Notes: generated by a model not told the origin, from the sequence alone. Numbered from the stretch's first letter, positions 29,500-39,238 are shown. The stretch is DNA of 64,000 nt from an uncultured Myxococcales bacterium (GCA_903895725.1 CAITUV010000015.1:1-64000); one strand, 5' to 3'. Numbers and translations: made by a program.

Positions 29500-30750
29500 T
29501 CACCGATCGTCCAGCACCTCGATGGGGGGCATGGTCTTCCCCTCGAGGTAGGTCAGCGAGGCGCCGCCGCCCGTGGATACGTGCGACACCGCATCTGCAA
29601 GCCCCATCTGCTCCACGGCAGCGGCCGAGTCACCGCCGCCGATGACGGTGACCGCCCCCTTCCGGGTCGCATCGGCCGCGGCCTGCGCAACGGCCCTCGT
29701 GCCCGCGGCAAACTCGGCCCGCTCGAACACGCCCATCGGACCGTTCCACACCACGGTCCCGGCAGCACGCACCACCTCGCCGAAAGCCCCTACCGTAGCC
29801 GGACCGATGTCCATCCCGAGCAGGGAATCCGGGATATCCACGCCGGCAACCGGCACCGGGGCACCGGCCTTGAAATCCTCCGTCGCCACGTGATCGCAGG
29901 GCAGCAGGATCTTGTCGCCTGCCTTAGCCAGCAACCCCTGCATCTCCGCCACCTGATCTTCCTCGACCAGGCTCTTGCCGACCTTGACGCCCCGAGCCTT
30001 GAGCAGCGTGTACGCCATCGCCCCGCCGACCAGGATCCGGTCCACCTTCCCCAGGAGGTTCGAGATCAGTTTGATCTTGTCGGATACCTTGGCACCGCCA
30101 AGCACGGCCACGAAGGGTCGCTTCGGGCTGGCCACGGCCTCGTGCAGGTAGCGGATTTCCTTCTCCAGGAGGAACCCGGCCACTGCGGCGCCGCCCTTCT
30201 TCTGAATGGCCTTGGCCACCCCGAACATGCTGGCGTGCTTGCGATGGCAGGTTCCGAACGCATCGTTCACATACAGGTCCCCCAGTTCGGCCAGCCCGGC
30301 TACCAGCGCATCGTGCCTGGCTTGCTGCTCGGCCGTCAGCTTGCCGTCGGGGTTCTTCTTGGCCTTGTCAGGCATCGTCTCGCCCGGATGGAAGCGCACG
30401 TTCTCGAGCAGTGCCACGCCGCCGTCCCGAAGACCGTCCACAAGCTTGACTGCGGCCTCCCCGACCACTTCATTGGGCCCGAGATGGACGGGCCGTCCCA
30501 GCAGCTCCGCCAGCCGATCCCCCACCAGCTTCAGGCTCCCTTCGGGGTCATAGGCACCGTCCGGCCGCCCGAGATGACTCATGAGGACCAGCTTGCCGCC
30601 TCGGCCCAGGACATCCTGGATCGTGGGCAGGGCAGCACGAATCCGCCGGTCATCCGTGATCCTCCCCCCCTTGATGGGAACGTTGAAGTCCACCCGCATC
30701 AGCACCCGCTTGCCCGCCACTTCCACGTCGGCCAACGTCTTCTTTGCCAT
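29500..30750 (-). CDS. pgk: Phosphoglycerate kinase
   Basis: The 416-residue glycolytic kinase interconverting 1,3-bisphosphoglycerate and 3-phosphoglycerate with ADP/ATP. It has the conserved RVDFNVPI, SHLGRPDG, GGAKVSDKI and GGGDSAAAVEQMG segments. The start has AGGAGG 8 bases upstream. It is separated by about 100 bp from the inositol operon downstream and no gap partner was found, so it may be transcribed alone. Confidence 0.97.
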   Translation of the reverse strand: MAKKTLADVEVAGKRVLMRVDFNVPIKGGRITDDRRIRAALPTIQDVLGRGGKLVLMSHLGRPDGAYDPEGSLKLVGDRLAELLGRPVHLGPNEVVGEAAVKLVDGLRDGGVALLENVRFHPGETMPDKAKKNPDGKLTAEQQARHDALVAGLAELGDLYVNDAFGTCHRKHASMFGVAKAIQKKGGAAVAGFLLEKEIRYLHEAVASPKRPFVAVLGGAKVSDKIKLISNLLGKVDRILVGGAMAYTLLKARGVKVGKSLVEEDQVAEMQGLLAKAGDKILLPCDHVATEDFKAGAPVPVAGVDIPDSLLGMDIGPATVGAFGEVVRAAGTVVWNGPMGVFERAEFAAGTRAVAQAAADATRKGAVTVIGGGDSAAAVEQMGLADAVSHVSTGGGASLTYLEGKTMPPIEVLDDR

Positions 30751-30935
30751 GTTCTAGCCTCCTCGAGAGTCCGGATTCCCGCCCGGAATCGCCCTTCATC
30801 TACAACTTCCGCAGCCGCATGTCCAAATAGAAATGCGCGAGTCGGCCCGCCTGCCTCCCGGTCCGCACGGGGAAATCTCCGACGTCGCCTGCCAACGCAT
30901 TGCCCGGCACCAGGAATCCGTGTACTGTGGTCTTC

Positions 30936-32117
30936 ATGAAAGCGACCCTCCAGGTTCTTCTGGTCCTTCTCCTGCTGACAGCGTGCTCGGCCCGCACCGG
31001 GGCACCCGACGTAGCCCAACCGACGCAGCCGCAGACGGCCCCCGCCGCTGACTCTGCAATACCCCCGCCTCCCCATTTTGGAATCGAGATCATCGATGCC
31101 CACGTTCACGTCGTCCCTGAAATGACTGCGCTCGCTCAGGCGCTGGAGGTCATGGAGAAGTCCGGAGTGACCCGGTTCGTCGGCTTCAGCGGCGGGGAGG
31201 TCGGCTCGCTCCGATACGCCTCGACCGTGGCCATGAAACGGGTGCTCGGCGACCGATTCCAGTTTCTGGTGAACATCGACTGGGACGGGTTCGGAGCTCC
31301 GGGCTTCGTGGAGGAAACGCTCCACAACCTCCGCCAGGCCTCCGGCGAAGGGGCCCGAGGGCTCAAGATATTCAAGGCACTCGGCCTGAAGGTTCGCTCG
31401 AAGGACGGAAAGCTGGTGGCCGTGGACGACCCCGTGCTCGACCCGATCTTCGACGAATGCGGGAAGCTGGGCCTCGTCGTCGCCATCCATGTAGCCGATC
31501 CGGTGGCGTTCTTCCAGCCGGTCACTCCCGAAAACGAACGCTACGACGAGCTGAGCATTGCATCGAGCTGGAGCTTCTACGGTGGGGACTTTCCGTCGTT
31601 TGCCGACTTGATGGCCCAGCAGGAGCGGCGCGTTGCCCGGCACCCCGGAACGACCTTCATCCTGGTTCACATGGGGAACAATGCGGAGGACCTGGGGTAC
31701 GTCGCCCGAATCCTGGACAAGTATCCCAACGTCCTGGTCAACACAGCGGCCCGCGTGCCCGAGTTCGGCCGCCATCCGGCCGACCAGGTGCGTGCATTCT
31801 TCATCAAGTACCAGGACCGGATCATGTTCGGCAGCGACTTCGTGTCGACTCCGCACGGCATGCAGCTCGGTTCCGTTTCCGACACGGAGCCGACCATTCC
31901 GGACGGAATCATCTTCTTCAAGCGACACTGGGAGTACTTCGAAACCGACCATCGCCAGATGGACCACCCGACTCCAATCCAGGGCAAGTGGAAGGTCGAT
32001 GGCATCCGCCTGCCTCCCGACGTGCTCCGCAAGCTCTATCACGACGTGGCCTGGAACCTCTTCTTCGCCCAGGCGGCCAAGCCCCACGGTCTCCCGCCCG
32101 CTCCGGTCGTTCGTTAG
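30936..32117 (+). CDS. Amidohydrolase-family lipoprotein
   Basis: A 393-residue predicted lipoprotein (lipobox LLTAC) with a metal-dependent TIM-barrel hydrolase domain of the amidohydrolase-2 type. The first metal pair is in IIDAHVHV, further His are in VAIHVADP and ILVHMGNN, and the terminal metal Asp is in IMFGSDF. Such enzymes hydrolyse or decarboxylate small aromatic or cyclic compounds. The substrate is unknown. The ATG at 30936 gives the signal peptide but has only a weak ribosome site. It is the first of three plus-strand genes and is followed by two secreted paralogues. Confidence 0.82.
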   Translation: MKATLQVLLVLLLLTACSARTGAPDVAQPTQPQTAPAADSAIPPPPHFGIEIIDAHVHVVPEMTALAQALEVMEKSGVTRFVGFSGGEVGSLRYASTVAMKRVLGDRFQFLVNIDWDGFGAPGFVEETLHNLRQASGEGARGLKIFKALGLKVRSKDGKLVAVDDPVLDPIFDECGKLGLVVAIHVADPVAFFQPVTPENERYDELSIASSWSFYGGDFPSFADLMAQQERRVARHPGTTFILVHMGNNAEDLGYVARILDKYPNVLVNTAARVPEFGRHPADQVRAFFIKYQDRIMFGSDFVSTPHGMQLGSVSDTEPTIPDGIIFFKRHWEYFETDHRQMDHPTPIQGKWKVDGIRLPPDVLRKLYHDVAWNLFFAQAAKPHGLPPAPVVR

Positions 32118-32213
32118 CCCATTCCTCGTTCTCTGTTTGGAAACCGTGAGGCATTGAATACGGCGAAAGTCCCCGAGTCTCCCGGCGCCCGTCTTCTTGA
32201 AGGGGGGAGATCC

Positions 32214-33395
32214 ATGATCCGAACGACGATGTTGCCGGCCTTGTTCGCAGCGATTCTGGGGAGCCTGCTTCCGACGACGGCAATCGCCGGAAAGCCGACG
32301 ATCCGATGGGGCGGTCCCATGACCTGCATCGACCGAGGAGAGGGGAAGCAGACCCGACTCCAGTGTACCGACGAAGGAGGGAAGTGCGAGTGCCTCCGAG
32401 TCGGCAACCGGGTCACCGGTCCTGACGGCAAGGAGACGGACCGGTACCTCGAAGGTCTGATGGGTTGCACGGAGTACCGGGACCCCTTCTTCCTGGAGCA
32501 GCTGGCCGGTTCGGGCTGCTCCCTGGTCGATGCCATTGCCGAGGCCCCACCCGGGTTCGCTCGGGACGAGAACGGGCGCCTGTTCCAGGTCTCGTTCGAC
32601 CTGACCCGACGTCTCTACCTGGGCGGGCACTGGCTGGCAATGTTCGACCCGGAGAGCCAGGATCTGAGCCGGGGAGGCGTGGATTTCGGATTTCGGGTCG
32701 ACGACCTCGACTACTCCGGCCGGAAGCGTCACCGGCACCAGCTCCTGGTCGGTGAGGTCAGCTTCCTTCCGGTCGACTTCGACGTCCTCCTATGGGGCTA
32801 TGACCTGGGCGCCCGACGAGACGAGCCGGCCCTCTGGGTGACCACGTTCATCGGTCCTCCAACCCGGTTCGACTTCGACCTGGACCTCGGATGGGGGTTC
32901 CGCATGCTGACGGCCCGCTACCACCCCATGCGAAGCAAGAGCTATTCCGAGCTCGAGAACCTCTCGCTCTACGTCTCCTGGGAGCTGTACCACAACCGCC
33001 CCATGGACAGCTTCATCCGGTTCGCCATCGGGCCCGGATGCGGTGAGATGTTCTCCGAAGTCGAGAAGGAGGAGACCCGCTTCTCAGTCTACCCCATGGC
33101 CGCGCTGGAATCCGAGCTCGTGCTCGACCGACGGGGGCTGAACCGCCTCGCCTTCAACGTGGGGGCCTCGCCCCGATGGTACCTGGATGACATGGATGCA
33201 CTCTACTGGACCGGCCGGGGGTCGCTTTCCTACGAGCTGATCCTCCTGGCCATCAATGACCAGCCCCTGTCCCTGTATCTCGAAGGAAACGCACAGTACC
33301 GGGACGACATCCCCGATGCCCCCTCCGACTGGCAGTTCGAGGCGCTGGCCGGCCTCCGGTTCAACTTCTGGGCCCCGCCCCGGGAAGCCGAGTAA
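32214..33395 (+). CDS. Secreted hypothetical protein, paralogue A
   Basis: A 393-residue protein with a signal peptide (LLPTTAIAG) and an N-terminal Cys-rich segment (CIDRGEGKQTRLQCTDEGGK). A strand-rich body suggests an outer-membrane barrel. Its C-terminal section (LLAINDQPLSLYLEGNAQYR) is shared with the next gene. GGGGGAGA upstream of the ATG fixes the start. No named family was recognised. Confidence 0.72.
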   Translation: MIRTTMLPALFAAILGSLLPTTAIAGKPTIRWGGPMTCIDRGEGKQTRLQCTDEGGKCECLRVGNRVTGPDGKETDRYLEGLMGCTEYRDPFFLEQLAGSGCSLVDAIAEAPPGFARDENGRLFQVSFDLTRRLYLGGHWLAMFDPESQDLSRGGVDFGFRVDDLDYSGRKRHRHQLLVGEVSFLPVDFDVLLWGYDLGARRDEPALWVTTFIGPPTRFDFDLDLGWGFRMLTARYHPMRSKSYSELENLSLYVSWELYHNRPMDSFIRFAIGPGCGEMFSEVEKEETRFSVYPMAALESELVLDRRGLNRLAFNVGASPRWYLDDMDALYWTGRGSLSYELILLAINDQPLSLYLEGNAQYRDDIPDAPSDWQFEALAGLRFNFWAPPREAE

Positions 33396-33407
33396 GGGAG
33401 GAAGGCC

Positions 33408-34565
33408 ATGGAGCACCGGCGACCGTCGACCAAAGCCTGCCCCGCCTTCGACAGGCCCCGCGGGGGGCCGCTCAGGCCCCTTCGAGGGGAGCGGAATCGA
33501 GGGGAACATCGACCAACCGTAACGGCCCTTCTGCTCTCAGTGCTCCTGGGTCTTGCTGCGGGGCTCGTGTCCTCATCGGCCGGAGCGCAGACTCCCGACC
33601 CGCCCTACCCCATCGAGAAGCGTGAGCTCCAGGAGGCCCCGCCCGAGAAGCTTCCCCGACGCGAGGGAGAGTACCTCGTCGACGTGCAGCACCGGCGCAT
33701 GAAGGTCCAGTTCTCGCCCGGCAACAGGCTGCGATACGGGTCGGCCTGGGAAGCAGATATCGACGCGGGCAACGGCTCCATGCTCGAGACCGCGGCATGG
33801 CAGCTGTCCATCGGATCCGAATTCGGAGGTGAATCGCACTTCGATGACGAGGGCTCCTGGAAGATGCGACACCGGGTGGGAGAGTTCGAGGTACGGCCGC
33901 TCCAGATCACTCATGCCGGGTGGCCGGTCATGGACCTCGAGCTGTACGAAGCGGAGTTCATCCGCCACCGCAACTCACCGCATATCGTGATTCCCACGAT
34001 CCCGCCTCGGCGGTTGTTCGTACCGTTCGACTTCGGCGTGTCGCTGCGGACCGGTGGGCTCCATGTTCCCCGGGATCTCAGGGCAGCCCCCGACGGCGGA
34101 GAGAAGTCCGCTGGTGCGGTCACCTCCGCCTGGGACGTGGAGCTCATCGATGCCAGGCTGCTGCTCGAATTCTGGAGATCCGAGCGGTTCGGCAGCGCCC
34201 TTCTCCTGGGAATCGGCACACGCTACGACCTGTTCGTGACCCGGAGCGGCGGCGATGGGCCTTCCCTCGAGCACGTGCTTTCGCCCTTCACCGCCACGTC
34301 GCTCACCTTCCGTCACGAGTGGGCCGACGGCCGGCAGCGGGCTGCGGCATCCGTGGACTCCCACCCGTTCTGGTCGTCGCGTCGGGGCCTCCTCTACGCG
34401 CTCGATGCCTCGGCCCGCTACGACATCACGCTTCTTGCCATCAATGACCAGCCCATTTCGCTGAACCTCCGGGCCGATTACCGGTACGGCGAGTTCCACC
34501 CTCTGCCCGAGGGTCCAGCCCACGTCGTCCAGGTCATGGCCGGATTGGAGTTCGGGGTGGAGTGA
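33408..34565 (+). CDS. Secreted hypothetical protein, paralogue B
   Basis: A 385-residue protein starting 12 bp after paralogue A, with GGAGG in its leader. An Arg/Pro-rich N-terminal extension of about 37 residues precedes the hydrophobic signal (LLLSVLLGLAAGLVSSSAGAQ), so a later start could apply. The C-terminus holds LLAINDQPISLNLRADYRYG, matching paralogue A, and the body is strand-rich. The two look like a tandem duplication of an outer-membrane-type protein. The function is unknown. Confidence 0.7.
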   Translation: MEHRRPSTKACPAFDRPRGGPLRPLRGERNRGEHRPTVTALLLSVLLGLAAGLVSSSAGAQTPDPPYPIEKRELQEAPPEKLPRREGEYLVDVQHRRMKVQFSPGNRLRYGSAWEADIDAGNGSMLETAAWQLSIGSEFGGESHFDDEGSWKMRHRVGEFEVRPLQITHAGWPVMDLELYEAEFIRHRNSPHIVIPTIPPRRLFVPFDFGVSLRTGGLHVPRDLRAAPDGGEKSAGAVTSAWDVELIDARLLLEFWRSERFGSALLLGIGTRYDLFVTRSGGDGPSLEHVLSPFTATSLTFRHEWADGRQRAAASVDSHPFWSSRRGLLYALDASARYDITLLAINDQPISLNLRADYRYGEFHPLPEGPAHVVQVMAGLEFGVE

Positions 34566-34786
34566 GCCTGGAAATGCCTGTCTCAATGGCGGGCTCGGAC
34601 GGGAAGAAGCTCTCCCCGATGGTCCCTCCCGAAACTCGTCGACGGGCACCGGCCACGGCCAGCGTCGTTGACAGCCAGTGGATTCGTCCGCACTACTGCG
34701 GCCCCAAGCGGCTCACCGCACCTCGGGGGCTCGGGCTCGGTCCCGACCTGCGGGCTGCCCCTCACGTCCCTCGACCAGGCCGGACC

Positions 34787-36115
34787 TCACTGTCCCTTTC
34801 CGTTCATGAGAACCACGACTTCGGGCTCGTCTTCGTCGTTGGAGTGGACGAGAAGCTTGGCCTGGAAGCTCCCCGCCGAGGCGGGTGTGAAGGTGACGTC
34901 GATGGAAGCGATCTCGCTGGGGGCCACCTCGAAGGAGGTCTGGGACAGCTCGAATGAAAGCTCAGTCGCCGGGGTGACGAGGATCTCGTTGACCAGCAGC
35001 GGACCATCGCCGATGTTGCCGATGGTGAGCTCCAAGGTCTTGCTCACCGATACCGGCGTCGATCCGAAAGAGAGCAGCGTCGGGCTGACTTCGATTTCCG
35101 GTACTCTGAGGATGCACTCGTTGTCCTCGCAACGGTAACCCGGTCCGCAGTCCTTGGCGACTTCAATCCACTCCTGGCAGGCACTGAAGCTCCAACTCTG
35201 GTCGGTCCCCTCCCGGCACGCCTGGCCCACGGGGACGGAATCGGCGACCTCCAACCAGGTCCCGCACGCATCCTTCTTCCAGGCCTGCCCCAGATCCTCG
35301 CGGCAATCGAGCGTGACGTCATCCAGGCGCGACGGCTCCAGGCAGACCGTGGGAAGCCCCGGCCAGGTTGCGACACAACCAAGCAGGTCTGACTCACAGT
35401 CGGAAGCAGTTTCGCAAGGGTCGCAGGCTGCCCCCTTGGTGCAGACAGCCTGGGTACCGTCCAGCTTCTCGCATGCCTGGCCCTTCGGGCACGACGTTCC
35501 CCGCTCTCGGCCACAACACACGAGGTCATCGTCCGACTCGCCGGCCAGCCCCGACGGGACGCACCATCCGTCTCGACATACCGTGTCCAGGCCGCACCCA
35601 CACGTGCTCAGGCACTGCACGCAGGGGAGAGGCGCCTCCGACACATCGCCGAAGCCGCCCTCCGTCAGGGGCTCCATGACGAGCTTCAAGTCGGCTGGCG
35701 ACACCAGCTCGTCGACGCCGCTCTCGCCAAACCACGGCGTCGAGAAGAGGTCCGTACAGCGCATGACGGTGGAGCTGCCATCCGCAGGCCAGACGCCGCA
35801 TTCGAAGGAGCCGGGGGTGTCACACGTCTGCACGTCGAGGCACCAGGCTTTGCTGTACTTGTCGCCATACGGCCCTTCCCCCCGCCCCTCGACGCACGTG
35901 AGGTTCTGCGCCGCGCAATCCTCTTCACTCAATTGGTAGGCGCCCATGCCGTCGCTGCACCGAACGGCCATCTCTCCCTTGCACCAGCTCTGTCCCGGCT
36001 TGTTGCATTCATCGTCGTAGCACGGGCCCGTCCCCGAGACGAGGGTCGCCACGATGACTGCCGGTCCCCAGACGGTGAGCCCACTCTTGATCCTGGACGA
36101 CAACGGTTCTTTCAT
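34787..36115 (-). CDS. Cys-rich secreted protein with choice-of-anchor D-like domain
   Basis: A 442-residue secreted protein. A hydrophobic N-terminal segment (about residues 12-30) ends at GTGPC, so it may be a lipoprotein with a poor lipobox. Residues about 30-320 are rich in Cys pairs and acidic loops. The last 100 residues form an Ig-like beta domain of the choice-of-anchor D/HYDIN-like type (VSPTLLSFGSTPVSVSKTLE ... FTPASAGSFQAKLLVHSND). The ATG at 36115 has GGGAGGGG upstream. It is probably displayed on the cell surface. No ligand can be inferred. Confidence 0.7.
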   Translation of the reverse strand: MKEPLSSRIKSGLTVWGPAVIVATLVSGTGPCYDDECNKPGQSWCKGEMAVRCSDGMGAYQLSEEDCAAQNLTCVEGRGEGPYGDKYSKAWCLDVQTCDTPGSFECGVWPADGSSTVMRCTDLFSTPWFGESGVDELVSPADLKLVMEPLTEGGFGDVSEAPLPCVQCLSTCGCGLDTVCRDGWCVPSGLAGESDDDLVCCGRERGTSCPKGQACEKLDGTQAVCTKGAACDPCETASDCESDLLGCVATWPGLPTVCLEPSRLDDVTLDCREDLGQAWKKDACGTWLEVADSVPVGQACREGTDQSWSFSACQEWIEVAKDCGPGYRCEDNECILRVPEIEVSPTLLSFGSTPVSVSKTLELTIGNIGDGPLLVNEILVTPATELSFELSQTSFEVAPSEIASIDVTFTPASAGSFQAKLLVHSNDEDEPEVVVLMNGKGQ

Positions 36116-36384
36116 CTGTCCCCTCCCTTCGTGTTCATCAAGCGCGTGACCGGCCTGGTTGTCAACGAATTTCGCAATCTTGGGCGAACGTCCCTGAGGG
36201 CCCTTCATGCTCTGCCAGCCATTTCAAGGCTTCGGGAAGCTTCCCCGCAGGATCCCGTTGACATCGGTTGCCATATCGTCGTAGCAATTCAGGTGTGCCG
36301 TGCTTGCTTGCCGTTGGTTCGTCCTGCCCCCTCCGGGCAGAAGGAATTGACTGACGCCGAGGAGGTCGACAGAGGGGCGAACGC

Positions 36385-37236
36385 ATGAGCGAAGGCGAGA
36401 TTCTGGTACTGATGCTGTCGTTCCTTGGCGGCGGAGCCTCGTGGTTAAGCTGGTACCACCCCCTGGCGAGCGTTGTCACCTGGCCTCCGGCCGGTGGCAT
36501 TGGCAAGGCTCTTGGGCTGGCCCCGGTCTTCTGTCTGGGGGGCCTGCTCGTCGTCCTGACTACAGGGGCTTCGTTCGACGTCGTCGATGCCCCTGAATAC
36601 ATCTTCTTCTATCTTGCCATGGGCATGGCCTGGCTCGGGTTCTTCAGGCTTGGGCTTTCCATATTGGGCATCCTGTGGCGTGATGATGCGCTTGAACGGG
36701 GGAATCGGGCGGCTGCCATCAGCGTGGTTGCCGGGATGGTGGGTCTGACCGCCTGTTTTGCGGGCGCCAACATCGGCGATGGGCCCGACTGGTCGTGCGT
36801 GGTGTTCCCTGCCTTCCTGGCGACCCTGGCATGGTTCATCCTGGTGGCTGGCTTCCAGGCTGCAACCAACATGGTCGACAAGATAACCATCGAACGCGAC
36901 GAAGCCGCTTCCATCCGGCACGGCGGTCTGATGGTCGCGATGGGACTGGTCTGCGGGCGCGGAGCCGCGGGGGACTGGACCTCGGCAGCCGACACCGTAG
37001 CCGAGTTCTGGGTCACCCTGCCCGCCATCCTGCTGGTCGTCGTTGCGGCTTGGGTGGAACGGGGGTATCGCCCCGATGAGTTGCGACGGGAGGCGACCGC
37101 TGCGTCTCAGCGCCTCTCCTCTGCTGCGCTGGCGGTCTTCTACATGCTGCTCGCCGTCACGTTCATCGCCTGGTCCCTGCCCCTTCCCTCGAACCCGAAG
37201 TACCGGACAGCGGCTCAGACCGAGGAGCGGGAATGA
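36385..37236 (+). CDS. DUF350-type integral membrane protein
   Basis: A 283-residue membrane protein with about eight hydrophobic segments. The centre resembles DUF350 (YjfL-like): GNRAAAISVVAGMVGLTACF, then a Trp-rich segment, then RDEAASIRHGGLMVAMGL. It is roughly twice the size of a simple YjfL. Such proteins commonly sit beside glutathionylspermidine-synthase-like ATP-grasp enzymes, as here: its stop overlaps the next start (ATGA). A TTGACA at 36258-36263 and a 12-bp palindrome GGGAAGCTTCCC at 36234-36245 lie upstream and may belong to its promoter. The biochemical role is unknown. Confidence 0.7.
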   Translation: MSEGEILVLMLSFLGGGASWLSWYHPLASVVTWPPAGGIGKALGLAPVFCLGGLLVVLTTGASFDVVDAPEYIFFYLAMGMAWLGFFRLGLSILGILWRDDALERGNRAAAISVVAGMVGLTACFAGANIGDGPDWSCVVFPAFLATLAWFILVAGFQAATNMVDKITIERDEAASIRHGGLMVAMGLVCGRGAAGDWTSAADTVAEFWVTLPAILLVVVAAWVERGYRPDELRREATAASQRLSSAALAVFYMLLAVTFIAWSLPLPSNPKYRTAAQTEERE

Positions 37237-38492
37237 GCCGGAACGAGCCCTGTGCGGCGGGCGCGCGTCTGCATCCGATTCCGCCCCGGCATTTCGCCGA
37301 GCACCGAAGGCGAGTGATCTTTTCCGCATTCAAGTGGGATCCGCAGGTCGGAGATACCTGCACGGTTGCAGAGCACGTGGTGGTACTTCGGCGGGAAACC
37401 GCCCACCGACTCCATCGTCTTGCCGAGTCACTGGCCGATGAAACGGTGATGGTCGAAGAAGCGCTGCGGTCGCGTCCTGAGCTGCACAACGGGCTCGGCT
37501 TGCCTGCGCCGCTGGTCGGGGCGCTGCGGGATGCCGGATGCTCGGTCGGCAGGGGCAGACGCCACGTGCGGGTGATGCGCTTCGATTTTCACCCTACGAC
37601 AGCCGGCGAGTGGGTGGTCTCCGAGGTCAACAGCGACGTCCCCGGCGGCTTTGCCGAAGCGTCGATACTTCCCGGCCTGGTCGCTCCGTTCGTTCCGCAC
37701 GCCGAGCCGTTCGGACCGGACGTGGGCACGCTCATGGCCGAACAGCTCTGCGCCGGAGCTGTAGGGAGGGGAGCGATCGGGCTGGTCCACGCGACGTCCT
37801 ATGCGGATGACCGGCAGGTCATGGCCTTCCTGGCCCAACGCCTGAGGGAGGCTGGACGGCTCAGCGTTCTGATTGCGCCGGACCACGTTCGCTGGAGCGG
37901 GGGAGCACGGTGCATTGCCCGCGGCCAGGAGGGGGAATTGGCGGCCGTCGTGCGGTTCTTCCCTGCGGAGTGGCTGCATCACCTGCCCCGGGTGAGCGAG
38001 TGGCGTGGCTACTTCTCCGATGCGGTTGCCTCGTGCAATCACGCCTCCGCGGTCCTGACGCAGTCCAAGCGTGTGCCTCTGGTCTGGGAACGGCTTGGTG
38101 TCCCGCTGGTCTGGTGGCCACAGCTCTTGCCGGAGACCTCGGAGCCGTCGCTGCGCCGGATTCTGGATGGCTGGTTGCTCAAGCCGGCCCTGGGACGGGT
38201 TGGGCAGGGCATCACGGTCCCGGAGACCACCACCCCAAGAGAACGTCGGCAGGCCGCGCTTTCGGCCCTCTTGCATCGCCGCGCCTGGGTAGCACAGAGG
38301 CGTTTCGCCAGCTGCCCCTTGCCGGCCGCCGAAGGAGACCGGCATCTCTGCATCGGCGTCTTCACGGTGAATGGGCGAGCGGCCGGCTTCTACGGCCGGA
38401 TGAGCAAGCGTCCTCGAATCGATGAGCAGGCGCAGGATGTTGCTGTCCTTGTCGAGAGAGAGAAGCCGAGCCAACCAGGAGTGTCGGCATGA
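37233..38492 (+). CDS. Glutathionylspermidine synthase-like ATP-grasp protein
   Basis: A 419-residue protein resembling the synthetase half of glutathionylspermidine synthase. The signature region is VMRFDFHPTTAGEWVVSEVN followed by SDVPGGFAEAS, where an acidic/Asn segment binds ATP-Mg. Later segments LKPALGRVGQGI and AAGFYGRMSK are also ATP-grasp-like. The reaction would be ATP-dependent amide bond formation, but these family members rarely make glutathionylspermidine itself. It overlaps the DUF350 gene and the following gene, each by ATGA. It probably acts with the membrane partner. Substrates are unknown. Confidence 0.72.
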   Translation: MSRNEPCAAGARLHPIPPRHFAEHRRRVIFSAFKWDPQVGDTCTVAEHVVVLRRETAHRLHRLAESLADETVMVEEALRSRPELHNGLGLPAPLVGALRDAGCSVGRGRRHVRVMRFDFHPTTAGEWVVSEVNSDVPGGFAEASILPGLVAPFVPHAEPFGPDVGTLMAEQLCAGAVGRGAIGLVHATSYADDRQVMAFLAQRLREAGRLSVLIAPDHVRWSGGARCIARGQEGELAAVVRFFPAEWLHHLPRVSEWRGYFSDAVASCNHASAVLTQSKRVPLVWERLGVPLVWWPQLLPETSEPSLRRILDGWLLKPALGRVGQGITVPETTTPRERRQAALSALLHRRAWVAQRRFASCPLPAAEGDRHLCIGVFTVNGRAAGFYGRMSKRPRIDEQAQDVAVLVEREKPSQPGVSA

Positions 38493-39238
38493 CGGATTAC
38501 CCCTTGCTGTTCGAGGAATGGGCACCCCTCGATTCCCCCTGGGCGGTGTGGGCCAAGCCGGTGCTGTTCTGGCCGCTGGACGGAGTGCCGCCGCGCCCCC
38601 TGCCTCCGGACACGCTGCCGGCCGTGGACTGGGCTCCGCCCGTCCAATCGGGGGCAGCGCTCATCATCGACATGCCGGGGGCCTCATCGGTTCTCGAGGG
38701 ACTTGCCCTGGCCTTGCGGGGCTACCGCCCCATCCCGGTGTTCAATGGTTGTCACTCACTGGGGGGCCTCATCGATGTCGAGCCCATCGTCAAAGCGCTG
38801 ACCGACGGCATCACGGTGCTCCGGTCGCAACGATTGGCCGGGGATGCCCCCCCTGCGTTCATGATTGACAGCCGGCGTCTTGAAGCGATGCGGAAGGTTG
38901 CTCCGGGCGACTTTGACAATCGATGGTGCCTGTTTCCCCAGGATCTGCCCTCGGCCAGGCACCTTCTCGAAGCAGGCATTCGAACCGTCGTTCTTCGCAG
39001 CCAGGACTGCCAGAATGACATGGAGCACGTGCTGGTGCGCTTCCAGATGGCCGGCTTGCAGCTCGAGACTGCGATCCCTGGAAGCGTGGGACGGACACCG
39101 CTGCGGGTTTCGAAGCCATCGGGGTTTCGCAGCGCATGGCACAGGCTGGAGGTCCTTCTTGGATTGCGCCGCAACTCGGCCGGAGGGTTTGGGGGAATCG
39201 TGCCTGAGCCGTCCCAGTCCTCCCATCGGTACGGCTAG
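38489..39238 (+). CDS. Conserved-looking protein of unknown function
   Basis: A 249-residue protein not recognised as any family. It is soluble-looking, with alternating helices and strands and no signal peptide (LIIDMPGASSVLEGLALAL; VFNGCHSLGG; VLRSQDCQND). The C-terminal 40 residues look basic and disordered. It overlaps the ATP-grasp gene (ATGA) and so belongs to the DUF350 operon, suggesting a third component of that system. Confidence 0.6.
   Translation: MTDYPLLFEEWAPLDSPWAVWAKPVLFWPLDGVPPRPLPPDTLPAVDWAPPVQSGAALIIDMPGASSVLEGLALALRGYRPIPVFNGCHSLGGLIDVEPIVKALTDGITVLRSQRLAGDAPPAFMIDSRRLEAMRKVAPGDFDNRWCLFPQDLPSARHLLEAGIRTVVLRSQDCQNDMEHVLVRFQMAGLQLETAIPGSVGRTPLRVSKPSGFRSAWHRLEVLLGLRRNSAGGFGGIVPEPSQSSHRYG

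Noticed and set aside
27865..30939. A 1024-codon open frame on the plus strand opposite the inositol operon and pgk
   Set aside because: It is antisense to four well-supported genes, is rich in Arg/His/Pro/Leu as expected of a shadow frame in GC-rich DNA, and shows no domain.
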